In this document: in pieces, positions 16,660-24,957 of the stretch
Layout: the number at the start of each line of letters is the position of its first letter
Position numbering within the stretch: the first letter of the stretch is position 1
DNA from: Streptomyces himalayensis subsp. himalayensis
Lineage (GTDB): Bacteria; Actinomycetota; Actinomycetes; Streptomycetales; Streptomycetaceae
Reading direction: 5' to 3'
NCBI RefSeq assembly: GCF_013778455.1
Contig: NZ_JACEHE010000006.1
Coordinates: 1 to 64,000 of the forward strand
DNA: 64,000 nucleotides
The notes under the pieces: model-generated
Databases searched by the model: none
What the model saw: only the letters and a program-made list of their open reading frames with translations
Told to the model about the DNA's origin: nothing
Position numbers and translations under genes: made by a program

Positions 16660-18509
16660 CGGGTCGCTTGCTCCAGGGCTGTGGCCGCGGCGGCTCGGGC
16701 GGCGGTGACGATGGGCTCGAAGTAGCCGGGCACGTGCTCGCCGCCAATGACGAGGGCGCGATCGAGAAGGGTGTTACCGGTCTCGCAGCTCGTTTCGGGC
16801 AGGAGGGCGCAGGCGTGGCAGGCCGCGCGGTTGAGGTTGCCGAAGCCTTGGCCTGTGTGTTCGGCACAGAGCGGGTCGGAGGAACACCAGGCGGAGGCTT
16901 CGGTCATACGCAGCAACGTCTCGGCCAGACGGGGAGGCTCGCCCTGCTGGACGAGACCGCCGAGTGTGCCTTCCGCGTCTCCCGCGGCGGTGTAGACGAG
17001 GATGCCGTACTGGTCTTGTTCGGCGCGTGCGTAGATGCGCTCTCGCAAGCTGGCCGTCGTGTAGCCGGATTCGAAGGAGAGCTGGCGGATGAGGAGGTGC
17101 GCGAGAGTGTGCAGGAGTACGAAGCGGGGCGAGAGTTCTGCTCCGGTCAATGCCTCGAGTCGATCTCTCTGGAAGGACCGGTCGAGGTAAACGCGCATGT
17201 CGGCAACTCGCTGGTGGACCCTGGTGTCGCGTTCCCAGTCCGTGAGTTCTCTCTTGTCGAGGGTCAGGAAGATGCCTTCACCGAAGACCTCCACTGCCGG
17301 CAGCCACTTGAGGCGCCGCGCGGTGTCGGCAGGAACGACGGTTGCATCCGGAGAGACTCGGGTGAAGCCGGACAGAGCACGCACCTCGCGAAGCCGGTCG
17401 GCGAGGATGATCCTTCCGATACGGCGCTGTATTCCCGCCCAGGGGTCGGCGGTTTCGTGAGCGAGTCCAAGAGTGGTCTCACGCAGGGCGAAGTCACGGG
17501 TGGCGGGTAGGGCTGATGCCGTGAATGCGGCCCATTCCTCACGGCTGAGGTCGGGGCGGGTGGGGGCGGCCGGAAAGTCGGGGGAGGTCGTCGAGGTCTG
17601 GCCGGTCTCCTCGGCTATGAGGTTGTCCAGGAGTTCGTCGTCGGCGCCGGTGTCCTCCTGGATCATCGTCCGGAAGACCGCGGCACGCGGTGTCCCGGCC
17701 ACCCGGCACAGCGACACCCACAGGTCGTGTTCGCGTACCCGCCCCGCGAGCTCTTCGTCGGCGTGCATCGGCACGTCCGTCTCGGGAATGTCGAGCGCCG
17801 AGTGCACCACCGGGTAGTACAGGTTGCCTGCCGTACGCTGCACGACTTGCACGGGTTTTGCACACTCGACGGCCTCGTTCGCCCGCTGCCAGGGATTCCG
17901 TCCCGAGCAGCGCATCCCGTGGGTGCCGAGGATGTCGAGGAGATCGCGGGAGGCCCCGCACCCCTTGGACGTGCAGGCGACGGAGAGCGCTTCGAGGCCG
18001 GATGCGCGCTCGGAGACGAGGAAACGCAGTTTTTCACGTTCGCTGCACTGCCGTCGCTCGCCCGCCTCACGCCGCGAATGCGCCCAGAACCACCAGTCGA
18101 TGTCGCTCAGGTGCCCAGCCGCACAGATCTGCACGAACCGCATGGGCGCAAGCGTCCGCGCGGGCGAGCAGGACGGGCAGCGTGGCGGCAGCCCCGGTTT
18201 CTCGTCGGCAATTCGCCAGCGCTTCATGCGGCGGCAGGCTCCGCAGAAGAGCCAGGACGGGAAACGGATGTACGGAGCACCGGGTGCATCGGGACGGTCG
18301 AAGCGGTCGTTGGCCGTTGCGGGAGCGGCGTAGAAGCCGGTCACCCCAAGCCTGGAGGCCAACCGCGGCGACTCGACTTGCTGCTTGGCCCGCTGCGGCC
18401 AGTCGCCAATGCCGGTGGCGACGAACGACTCGCCCTGAATGTCGAAGACGGCTCCGACCCCGAACGGCAGAACGGTCTGGGCTTGGCGTACCCGCAGTGT
18501 GCGGCTCAC
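16656..18509 (-). CDS. drmB: DrmB-like DUF1998 protein
   Basis: 617 residues starting at a GTG (18509) that overlaps the DrmA-like stop by 4 bp. It opens with RQAQTVLPFGVGAVFDIQGES, the usual DrmB N-terminus. A zinc-binding cluster follows at about residues 85-115 (LFCGACRRMKRW, PPRCPSC) and more Cys pairs near 165-200. The DUF1998 domain is at about residues 460-580 (FVLLHTLAHLLIRQLSFESGY), with the metal-binding tail WCSSDPLCAEH and CHACALLPETSCE. In DISARM, DrmB forms a complex with the helicase DrmA that engages incoming DNA. Family membership is strong; action on DNA here is by analogy. Confidence 0.9.
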   Translation of the reverse strand: MSRTLRVRQAQTVLPFGVGAVFDIQGESFVATGIGDWPQRAKQQVESPRLASRLGVTGFYAAPATANDRFDRPDAPGAPYIRFPSWLFCGACRRMKRWRIADEKPGLPPRCPSCSPARTLAPMRFVQICAAGHLSDIDWWFWAHSRREAGERRQCSEREKLRFLVSERASGLEALSVACTSKGCGASRDLLDILGTHGMRCSGRNPWQRANEAVECAKPVQVVQRTAGNLYYPVVHSALDIPETDVPMHADEELAGRVREHDLWVSLCRVAGTPRAAVFRTMIQEDTGADDELLDNLIAEETGQTSTTSPDFPAAPTRPDLSREEWAAFTASALPATRDFALRETTLGLAHETADPWAGIQRRIGRIILADRLREVRALSGFTRVSPDATVVPADTARRLKWLPAVEVFGEGIFLTLDKRELTDWERDTRVHQRVADMRVYLDRSFQRDRLEALTGAELSPRFVLLHTLAHLLIRQLSFESGYTTASLRERIYARAEQDQYGILVYTAAGDAEGTLGGLVQQGEPPRLAETLLRMTEASAWCSSDPLCAEHTGQGFGNLNRAACHACALLPETSCETGNTLLDRALVIGGEHVPGYFEPIVTAARAAAATALEQATR

Positions 18510-21500
18510 AGATCGGCTCCCTTCACCATCACCTGGCACTCCCGGTCGACGTTGCGCATGGAGTTCGGTGTCTCCCACAGGCCGTAGTTCTGCTCGAAGC
18601 TCTTGATCAGGTTCGACTGGCCCTTGCCCTGGCTGCGGTAGAACAGCTCGCGGCCGTCCTTCCGCGCCTCGCGTGCGGCGTCCTCCCAGTCGGCGAGGAG
18701 TGCCGCCAGTTCCTTGCGTACGGCGTCGGCGGCAAGCGGCTCGACGGCTCCTGCCCGCGTCGCCAGCCCCTCGATGAGGACCTCCACTTCGGGCAGTCGG
18801 TCTAGCACTTGCCCGGCCTGATTCTCGGCGGCGAGGCCCAGGCGATGGCGTACGAGGATGACGAGCGCGGCGTGCAGGGCACGACGGCGTGAAGGGACGG
18901 ACCAGGGGGTGACGCTGGTCGGTTCGACATGTCGATAGAGCGAGCGGTGGTACACGTCGAAGGTCTCGTAGTGGGAGCGGTCGCGAGGTCGGGTGGCGTT
19001 GAAGAAGGTGACGACAAGACCGGGTACGGCGTGCCGGCCGACTCGGCTGGTGGCCTGGATGTATTCGGCGGTGGTCTTTGGCTGGCCCTGCATGAGCATC
19101 AGCGCGAGCCGCTTCACATCGACGCCGACGGACAGCATGTTGGTGCAGGCCAGGAACGACACCGACTGCGAGTCGTCCCAGGGTTTTTCGAGCCGGTCGA
19201 GCAGGGCGGGCTGCTCCGTGCGCGGAAGGTTGCTGGTCAGCTCCTGCACCTGGCGGTCCGCCAATTCTCGGACTCCCGCGCCGGAGTCGAGTCCGGTGAG
19301 CTGCGCGGGGATGTCGTCGGCCGCAGCGGTGACGGTGCGACCGAGTTCGCGCAGGCTGTGATGATAGGCGACGAGCGTCCAGTACGCGTCCCGGTGTTCT
19401 TCGGGCAGCTCCCAGGCACCCTGGAGCATTGCGGCGGCGGTGGCCACGGCGGCGCGACCCGCCGTGTGCCCCTGGGCCATGACGCCGAGATAGCGGCGCC
19501 CCGGTTGCGACGTGTCGGGTTCGGCGAAGTACGACCGGCGGGCGTCGAGTCCGGCAGGTGGGAAGAGCCGTACGTCGCTGCCGTACAGGGCGCGGATCTG
19601 CTCACTGGAGCGGCGGATGGTCGCCGTGGATGCCACAACCTTCGGTCCGACGCCCTCGCGCGTGGTGCAAAGCCCGAGAACGGCGGACTCGTACAGTCCG
19701 ACGGTGCTGCCGAGAGGCCCGGTAAGCAGATGCAGCTCGTCCTGGATGACGAGGGACGGCGGCTGGTTTTCACTCACCGCGCCGAACAGCCGTCCCGCAC
19801 GTGGCTCCCATGCCAGTCGGGCGAACTTGTCCACGGTGCCGAGGACGAACGTGGGCGGCCGGTCGTAGAGCTGCTCATCGACGACGCTGACCGGCAGCTC
19901 GTCGTGGAAGGCGCACTCCGCACGCGGGCAGTAGAAGGCAAACGAGTCCGCGGTGGCGCGTACTCCGTAGTCTCCGATATCGGCGGACTTGCGGGTGGGC
20001 ACGATGCGCGTGCCACACCACGGGCAGCGGTCGAGGATGAAGACGTCCTCCGGCCGTGCCGCGCCGCGCACATCGTCGAAAGCCGCCCGGGCCTTTTCGT
20101 ACGTGTTCGGAGACGTGGCCTCGCCCACCCACAGGCCGATCGAGAAGGGCTCCTCACCGTACGTGGCCGGGTCAGCGCGGCGCAGGGTCTCCAAGGCGCA
20201 CACGGTGGTGGCCGCGCGCTGGAACTGCTGAGTGGTGAGGAGGCTCAGGGTGTAGCGGCTCAGGACCGCGGTGCCGCCGCCGTTGGGGTCGCGTCGGCGG
20301 AGCACCATGGCGAAGGCGGCCAACAGGAGATACGCCTCCGTCTTACCGCCGCCTGTCGGGAACCAGATCAGGTCCGTGGTCGCCCGGTCCTGGTGCCGGG
20401 GGTCGGCCACACCGTCCAGCGCCAGCAGAAAGAACGCCAGCTGGAAGGGGCGCCAGACGGCGTTCGCGCTCGGCTGAGGGTCCAGGAGTACAGGGTCGCG
20501 GCGGGAACGGCGTTCGCCTGCCTGGTCGCGGCCCGAGTGGCGCATCTGCAGGGCCATGGCACGGTTCGCTGTCCGGAACGCGTGCAGCAGTTCGGGACGG
20601 TTCGGGTCACAGAGGGTGCGGACGCCGGACTCGATACGAGTGACGGCGGTACCGATACGGGCGAGGATACGGTCGGCAGCTTCGCGTCCCCACTCCGGAA
20701 TGTCGGTGTTTAGCTGCCCCACGTACCAGGCGCGGTAGTCGGCTGCGAACTCCCCCAGTTCCTCATGGAGCTGGTCGATCGGGATATCAGGGTTGGCCAG
20801 GTGAAGCACGTTCAGTACGGAAGTGTCGCCGAAGCCCGCGGCCCGGGTACCGGAAACCTCGGCTTCCGGCATGACGGCGGCCTTCAGTCCGACAACCCGT
20901 TCGCCGTCCTCGTCGTACAGTTCCTCGACGGCGCAACCGTGGCCGACCGCGTGAGTTCGTACGTGCCGGTACTGGAGACGCAGCTCCTGTTCCTCCGGAT
21001 CACGGCTGGCCAGGCGCACGCTGGGGTACTGGAGGACCGCTCCGTCCACGGGACGCGCCTCCAGGCCGACCTGGAAGAGCATCCGGTCCCACTGGGCGGC
21101 CTTACCGAGAGCCTGTTCATGGCGGGCGGTGTTGACCAAGGCGACGGTGACCAGCTGTCCGGTGCCGAATACACGGCGGCGGATGCGGATTTCGGCTCGG
21201 CCGTCGAGGACGAAGACCTGGTCACGGTCCGGGCCGAGGGTGTGCGTCTCGTCGGGGAGGGGAATGCGTTCCCAGCGTCGACCCCGTTCGCCCGTGGCGG
21301 CCCGGGTTTCGTAGCGGGCTCCCGCGCAGCCGACGGCGATGGTGTTGGCGTCGGTGTAGAAGCTGACGCCGAGGGAGGACGGCAGCCAGGAGTTGGACTC
21401 GGGGATGGGATCGTCGGCGGGGGCCCCGTCCTCTACCGCTCCCTCCGTGCCGGCTCCGTCCAACTCCTCCGCTGCGAGGACCAATTGTCGCTGCAGATCG

Positions 21501-21631
21501 GCCTCTTGGGGATAGAGCGTGCCCATGAGGTACTGGCGGTCGGGTGGGGCTTCGAGAATCTCCTTTTCTCCTGCGGCTGGGCCCACGAGCTGACGGTGCA
21601 AATAGGTGACGAGTTCCTGCCTGGGATCCAT
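18506..21631 (-). CDS. drmA: DrmA-like SF2 helicase
   Basis: 1041 residues. The start is the ATG at 21631 behind GAGGAGC; longer in-frame starts fall inside the coiled-coil gene. The N-terminus (LVTYLHRQLVGPAAGEKEI; YLMGTLYPQE) matches DISARM helicases. Motif I is WFPTGGGKTEAYL (about residues 423-435), motif II IQDELHLLTGPLGS (about 628-641), and motif VI with its lead-in is YIQATSRVGRHAVPGLVVTF (about 858-877). A CPWCGT / CPRAEC zinc cluster lies between motifs I and II. DrmA unwinds or threads DNA with DrmB. The gene is 52 bp after the coiled-coil gene and overlaps drmB. An upstream IS may reduce its transcription. Confidence 0.9.
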   Translation of the reverse strand: MDPRQELVTYLHRQLVGPAAGEKEILEAPPDRQYLMGTLYPQEADLQRQLVLAAEELDGAGTEGAVEDGAPADDPIPESNSWLPSSLGVSFYTDANTIAVGCAGARYETRAATGERGRRWERIPLPDETHTLGPDRDQVFVLDGRAEIRIRRRVFGTGQLVTVALVNTARHEQALGKAAQWDRMLFQVGLEARPVDGAVLQYPSVRLASRDPEEQELRLQYRHVRTHAVGHGCAVEELYDEDGERVVGLKAAVMPEAEVSGTRAAGFGDTSVLNVLHLANPDIPIDQLHEELGEFAADYRAWYVGQLNTDIPEWGREAADRILARIGTAVTRIESGVRTLCDPNRPELLHAFRTANRAMALQMRHSGRDQAGERRSRRDPVLLDPQPSANAVWRPFQLAFFLLALDGVADPRHQDRATTDLIWFPTGGGKTEAYLLLAAFAMVLRRRDPNGGGTAVLSRYTLSLLTTQQFQRAATTVCALETLRRADPATYGEEPFSIGLWVGEATSPNTYEKARAAFDDVRGAARPEDVFILDRCPWCGTRIVPTRKSADIGDYGVRATADSFAFYCPRAECAFHDELPVSVVDEQLYDRPPTFVLGTVDKFARLAWEPRAGRLFGAVSENQPPSLVIQDELHLLTGPLGSTVGLYESAVLGLCTTREGVGPKVVASTATIRRSSEQIRALYGSDVRLFPPAGLDARRSYFAEPDTSQPGRRYLGVMAQGHTAGRAAVATAAAMLQGAWELPEEHRDAYWTLVAYHHSLRELGRTVTAAADDIPAQLTGLDSGAGVRELADRQVQELTSNLPRTEQPALLDRLEKPWDDSQSVSFLACTNMLSVGVDVKRLALMLMQGQPKTTAEYIQATSRVGRHAVPGLVVTFFNATRPRDRSHYETFDVYHRSLYRHVEPTSVTPWSVPSRRRALHAALVILVRHRLGLAAENQAGQVLDRLPEVEVLIEGLATRAGAVEPLAADAVRKELAALLADWEDAAREARKDGRELFYRSQGKGQSNLIKSFEQNYGLWETPNSMRNVDRECQVMVKGADL

Positions 21632-21683
21632 GGTGCTCCTCAAGAAGTACGCAAAGTACGTGGTGTGTCCGGCGGCGTGCGCC

Positions 21684-23333
21684 TCACGACCGGCGCCAGC
21701 GGTCCCGGAGCGGGGTGCGGCCGACGGCGGCTTCCCGCTCGGCGGCGAGTTGTGCCTGCAGTTCGCTGATGCGGGCCCAGGCATCGTGTTCGACCTGGGC
21801 GATGCGCTGGCCGGCCCGCTGTTCGGCGGCCTCCATCTGAGCGGCCGCCTGCTGATGAACGACACGGACGGCATGGTCACGCTCGGCGAGCGTGGCCTCG
21901 GTCTGCCGCAACCGCTCTTCGAGGGCCGCAATGCGTGTCTCGCCCTCCTCTCGATACTGCCGAAGGCGCTGGTCCGCTTCGTTCGCCCGCTGCTGAGCCC
22001 ACGCGGCGCGCTCTTCGGCAGAGGCGAGGGCTGTCGCTGCAGCGCGTTCCGCCCTCTCGCGGGTGAGCTGTTGTGCCTCGCGATGCTCTTCTTTAAGGCG
22101 TGCGATTCTCTCTGCGGCCTGTCTACGCAAGTGCTGTTCTTGACGGAGCAGCGCCTTGTCCATGCGGCTCAGCAGCACCTGTTCCAGAGCGTCGAGCTGG
22201 CGCTCGGTTTCCGCACGAGCCGCGGCGACCTGGGCATCAGAGGCCTGCCGCTCCTCGGCGAGGCGCTGCTGATGCTCGTGCCGCAACCGGGACAATTGCG
22301 CCTCGTATTCGCCGAGGGCCTCAGCGAGGTGCTGATCGGCTTCCGCCCGGAGCTTCGCAAGCTGCTCCTCGCCAGCCCCCCGGAGCGCTGCGAGCCTCCG
22401 GTCGGCCTCCGCCTGAACCTGCGTGAGCCGCTGATCGACCTCCGCGGCGGCGACAACTGGCGACGGCCGGAGCCCCGCGCCGGCGACGGCCAACGGCTGC
22501 TCGACCGTCGCGCCAGCCGACTGTTGTCTGGTCCCATCAGGGTTGGCGGGCACATCCGGCGTTTCGGCTTCAGCGAGGGGCGTCTTCTCGATTGCCAGCA
22601 CGTCACCGCGTACCGGGCGCGGCTCGGGCCCCACCCCGTCTTCATCCACGCACCGTTCAGCATCCGACGCGGGCGTCGGGCACCCCTTGTCGTGGTCTGC
22701 GTGCGGCCGGTCGCCGGTGGACGGGCCCGCGGCCCCCTCTCGCGTCGGCAGCTCGGCGGCGAATTCCCTCAGTGCGTCACGCACCGCGAGGCGCGACTCA
22801 CTGTGGACCAACGGTTTCTTGGCGAGGTACGTCCGCGGTGTCACCCCGACCAATGCCTCGGCCGACCGCTCGAAGAAGTCCTCGGGGCGGAGCCCGGCCT
22901 CCTTGAGGGTGTCGAAGATGCGCCGCAACACTTCCAGGGCTGTGACCACTTGCCGGTCGAGTGTCCCCCGTTCTCGAACGGCGCCCACCACAGCGTCAGC
23001 GGCAGGCCGTCCTAGCAGCACCGCGAGTTGCAAGTGTCCCACAGCCAACAGAGCGTATTCGGCGAGCCAGGCCACTCCGGCGAACGCCGTCGGCATCCCT
23101 ACGGCCTTGTCCCAGTCCGCCGTGTTCTGCGGGAATTCCAGCATGGCGGCCTCATCCTCGAAATGCAGTTTCGGTTCAGGATCGGGAGGCGCGGAGAGCA
23201 TGACCGCCGGGGAGGCGACCTCTGGCGCCGACAGCCCAGTGCGCCTGTCGGTCGCCTCCACCCCCTGTTCGCTGGGCCCCTCCACCACCGCTGTTTCCTC
23301 TCCCTCCGACGGTAGTTCGCACTCAGGTTGCAC
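21684..23333 (-). CDS. Coiled-coil protein, C-terminal part of a disrupted sigma-factor fusion
   Basis: 549 residues from a GTG at 23333, but no convincing ribosome site precedes it and the frame stays open upstream through 23381 into the IS. Residues of about 45-170 are helical (WDKAVGMPTAFAGVAWLAEYALLAVGHLQLAVLLG). About 170-265 is a low-complexity Pro/Glu linker. About 265-535 is a nearly continuous coiled coil (VDQRLTQVQAEADRRLAAL; EERAAWAQQRANEADQRLRQ), ending RTPLRDRWRRS. Removing the IS and one 6-bp target copy joins this frame to the sigma factor without a stop. What remains may be translated from the weak GTG, or not at all. I do not recognise the helical domain. Confidence 0.7.
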   Translation of the reverse strand: MQPECELPSEGEETAVVEGPSEQGVEATDRRTGLSAPEVASPAVMLSAPPDPEPKLHFEDEAAMLEFPQNTADWDKAVGMPTAFAGVAWLAEYALLAVGHLQLAVLLGRPAADAVVGAVRERGTLDRQVVTALEVLRRIFDTLKEAGLRPEDFFERSAEALVGVTPRTYLAKKPLVHSESRLAVRDALREFAAELPTREGAAGPSTGDRPHADHDKGCPTPASDAERCVDEDGVGPEPRPVRGDVLAIEKTPLAEAETPDVPANPDGTRQQSAGATVEQPLAVAGAGLRPSPVVAAAEVDQRLTQVQAEADRRLAALRGAGEEQLAKLRAEADQHLAEALGEYEAQLSRLRHEHQQRLAEERQASDAQVAAARAETERQLDALEQVLLSRMDKALLRQEQHLRRQAAERIARLKEEHREAQQLTRERAERAAATALASAEERAAWAQQRANEADQRLRQYREEGETRIAALEERLRQTEATLAERDHAVRVVHQQAAAQMEAAEQRAGQRIAQVEHDAWARISELQAQLAAEREAAVGRTPLRDRWRRS

Positions 23334-23380
23334 TTCCCGGACCCGGGCATCAGCGGCCCGAGCGGGTTGAGCCTTGGCCC

Positions 23381-24957
23381 TAGCTACTTGACCCTGAAGA
23401 AGTCCGGGGCTGTCTTTGGGTTGTCCTCTGGGGAGAGCTGGTGAGGGCTGGGCCTTGAGCGCGACAGTGGAGGCGGGTCGTTGCGGCCGGGGGTGGGGCG
23501 ATGTTACGTGTCGCAGGAGTGCAGGACGCCTGGTGGGAGATGCTGCCGGAGCAGGCGCGGCAGTTACCCGCCGAGCTGGCCCGGGTCGATGCGTTCTTGG
23601 ACGACGAGCGATTCATCGCCCCTTGGCGGGCGGTGTTCGCCGAGCGGCTGGGGCGGCCGTCGGTGCCGGTGGAGACGTTACTGCGCCTGCTGTATCTCAA
23701 GCACCGCTACCAACTGGGTTACGAGACCTTGTGCCGTGAGGTCGCAGACTCGTTGAGCTGGCGCCGGTTCTGCCGCATCCCGCTGGCCTCCCCGGTGCCG
23801 CACCCGACCACGCTGCTCAAGCTGGTGCGCCGCAGCGGAGCACGGACCGTGGAAGAAATGAACGCCGCCCTGCTGGGCAAGCTGGTCGAAGACAAGCTGG
23901 TGCGGTGCCGCAAGCTGCGCATCGACACGACCGTGATCGAAGCCGACATCGACCACCCCACGGACGCCGACCTGCTCGAACACGGGGTACGCAAGCTGGG
24001 CCAGCTGGTCGGGCGGATCAAGGCGTCGGGGGCAGCCAGGCGTACCCGCTTCCGTGATCGCAGCCGGTCCGCGGGGCGGCGTTTGAAGGAGATCTCGCGC
24101 ACGCTGCGGCGGCGCACCGGCCAGGCGCTGGGCGAGATCGACCGGCTCACCGGTGAAGTCGCCGCCGTGGCCCGCGCGACCCTGCGGGACGTGGCGGCGG
24201 TGGAGCGCAATGCCCGGCGCGCGCTGGGCAAGCGGCCTTCGGGACGACTTGCGCACCTGGTGGGCGAGCTGGCCGAGACCGCGGCGGGCACCCGCCGACT
24301 GCTGGAGCAGACCGCCTTGCGACTGGCGGGCATCCGAACCATCCCCGACCGGCTGGTCTCGTTGGCCGACCCTGACGCCCGGCCGATCCGCAAGGGCAAG
24401 CCCCAGCACCCCACCCAGTTCGGCTACACCGCGCTCGTGGCTGAGGACGAACGCGGCTTCATCGTCGACCACCAGGTCCAGCGCGGAAACCCGGCCGATG
24501 CGCCGCAACTGGTTCCTTCGGTGAAACGTGCCGTGTCACTGACCGGCCGCCCGCCGGGCACGGTCGTCGCCGACCGCGGGTTCGGCACCGCCGCCAACGA
24601 TCTGGCTCTGGCCGAACTCGGTGTCCAGCGCATTGGCCTGCAGCGCGCTGGGAAGCCTGGAGAGGCGCGGCGTGAGTACGAACAGAGCCGCCGATTTCGG
24701 TGCATGCGCAACTGGAGGGTCGGTATCGAGGCCCGTATCAGTCACCTCAAGCGCAGTTTCGGTTTCCGTCGCACCCGCCTGCGCCGCTTGGCCGGCGCCC
24801 AGATCTGGGCCGGACTGGGGATCTTCGCCTACAACCTCCAGCGGATGACCGTTCTCAGCCGGTGAGGGACATGCCGCCGACAGGCCGACGGCGTTTCGCC
24901 GTCCTGCAGCACCAGCCCCGTCACCAGCCCAAACCCTTTTTCAGGGGCAAGTAGCTA
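23381..24957 (+). mobile_element. Insertion sequence (IS5/ISNCY-like, DDE transposase)
   Basis: TAGCTA flanks the element as a direct repeat at 23381-23386 and 24952-24957 and is the likely target duplication. Inside it, the ends form an imperfect inverted repeat: CTTGACCCTGAAG at 23387 and the reverse complement of CTTTTTCAGGGGCAAG ending at 24951. The single transposase gene fills most of the 1565 bp. It lies opposite to the interrupted operon. The flanking reading frames on the minus strand become one when the element plus one target copy (1571 bp) is removed, which fixes the insertion point independently. Confidence 0.88.
23501..24865 (+). CDS. IS transposase (DUF772 N-terminus, DDE domain)
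   Basis: 454 residues. The N-terminal DUF772-like domain is visible (FIAPWRAVFAERLGRPSVPV; LLRLLYLKHRYQLGYETLC; HPTTLLKLVRR). The DDE catalytic acids can be assigned as the Asp in RIDTTVIEADI (about residue 147), the Asp in VADRGFGTA (about 357) and the Glu in VGIEARISHLKRSFGF (about 415). A Lys/Arg-rich insertion lies between the first two. The frame is intact and full-length, so the element may still be active. The ATG at 23501 is 114 bp inside the left end. Confidence 0.9.
   Translation: MLRVAGVQDAWWEMLPEQARQLPAELARVDAFLDDERFIAPWRAVFAERLGRPSVPVETLLRLLYLKHRYQLGYETLCREVADSLSWRRFCRIPLASPVPHPTTLLKLVRRSGARTVEEMNAALLGKLVEDKLVRCRKLRIDTTVIEADIDHPTDADLLEHGVRKLGQLVGRIKASGAARRTRFRDRSRSAGRRLKEISRTLRRRTGQALGEIDRLTGEVAAVARATLRDVAAVERNARRALGKRPSGRLAHLVGELAETAAGTRRLLEQTALRLAGIRTIPDRLVSLADPDARPIRKGKPQHPTQFGYTALVAEDERGFIVDHQVQRGNPADAPQLVPSVKRAVSLTGRPPGTVVADRGFGTAANDLALAELGVQRIGLQRAGKPGEARREYEQSRRFRCMRNWRVGIEARISHLKRSFGFRRTRLRRLAGAQIWAGLGIFAYNLQRMTVLSR

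Noticed and set aside
23501..24865. Transposase gene as part of the defence system
   Set aside because: It is bounded by inverted repeats and a target duplication and interrupts a reading frame; it is an independent IS.
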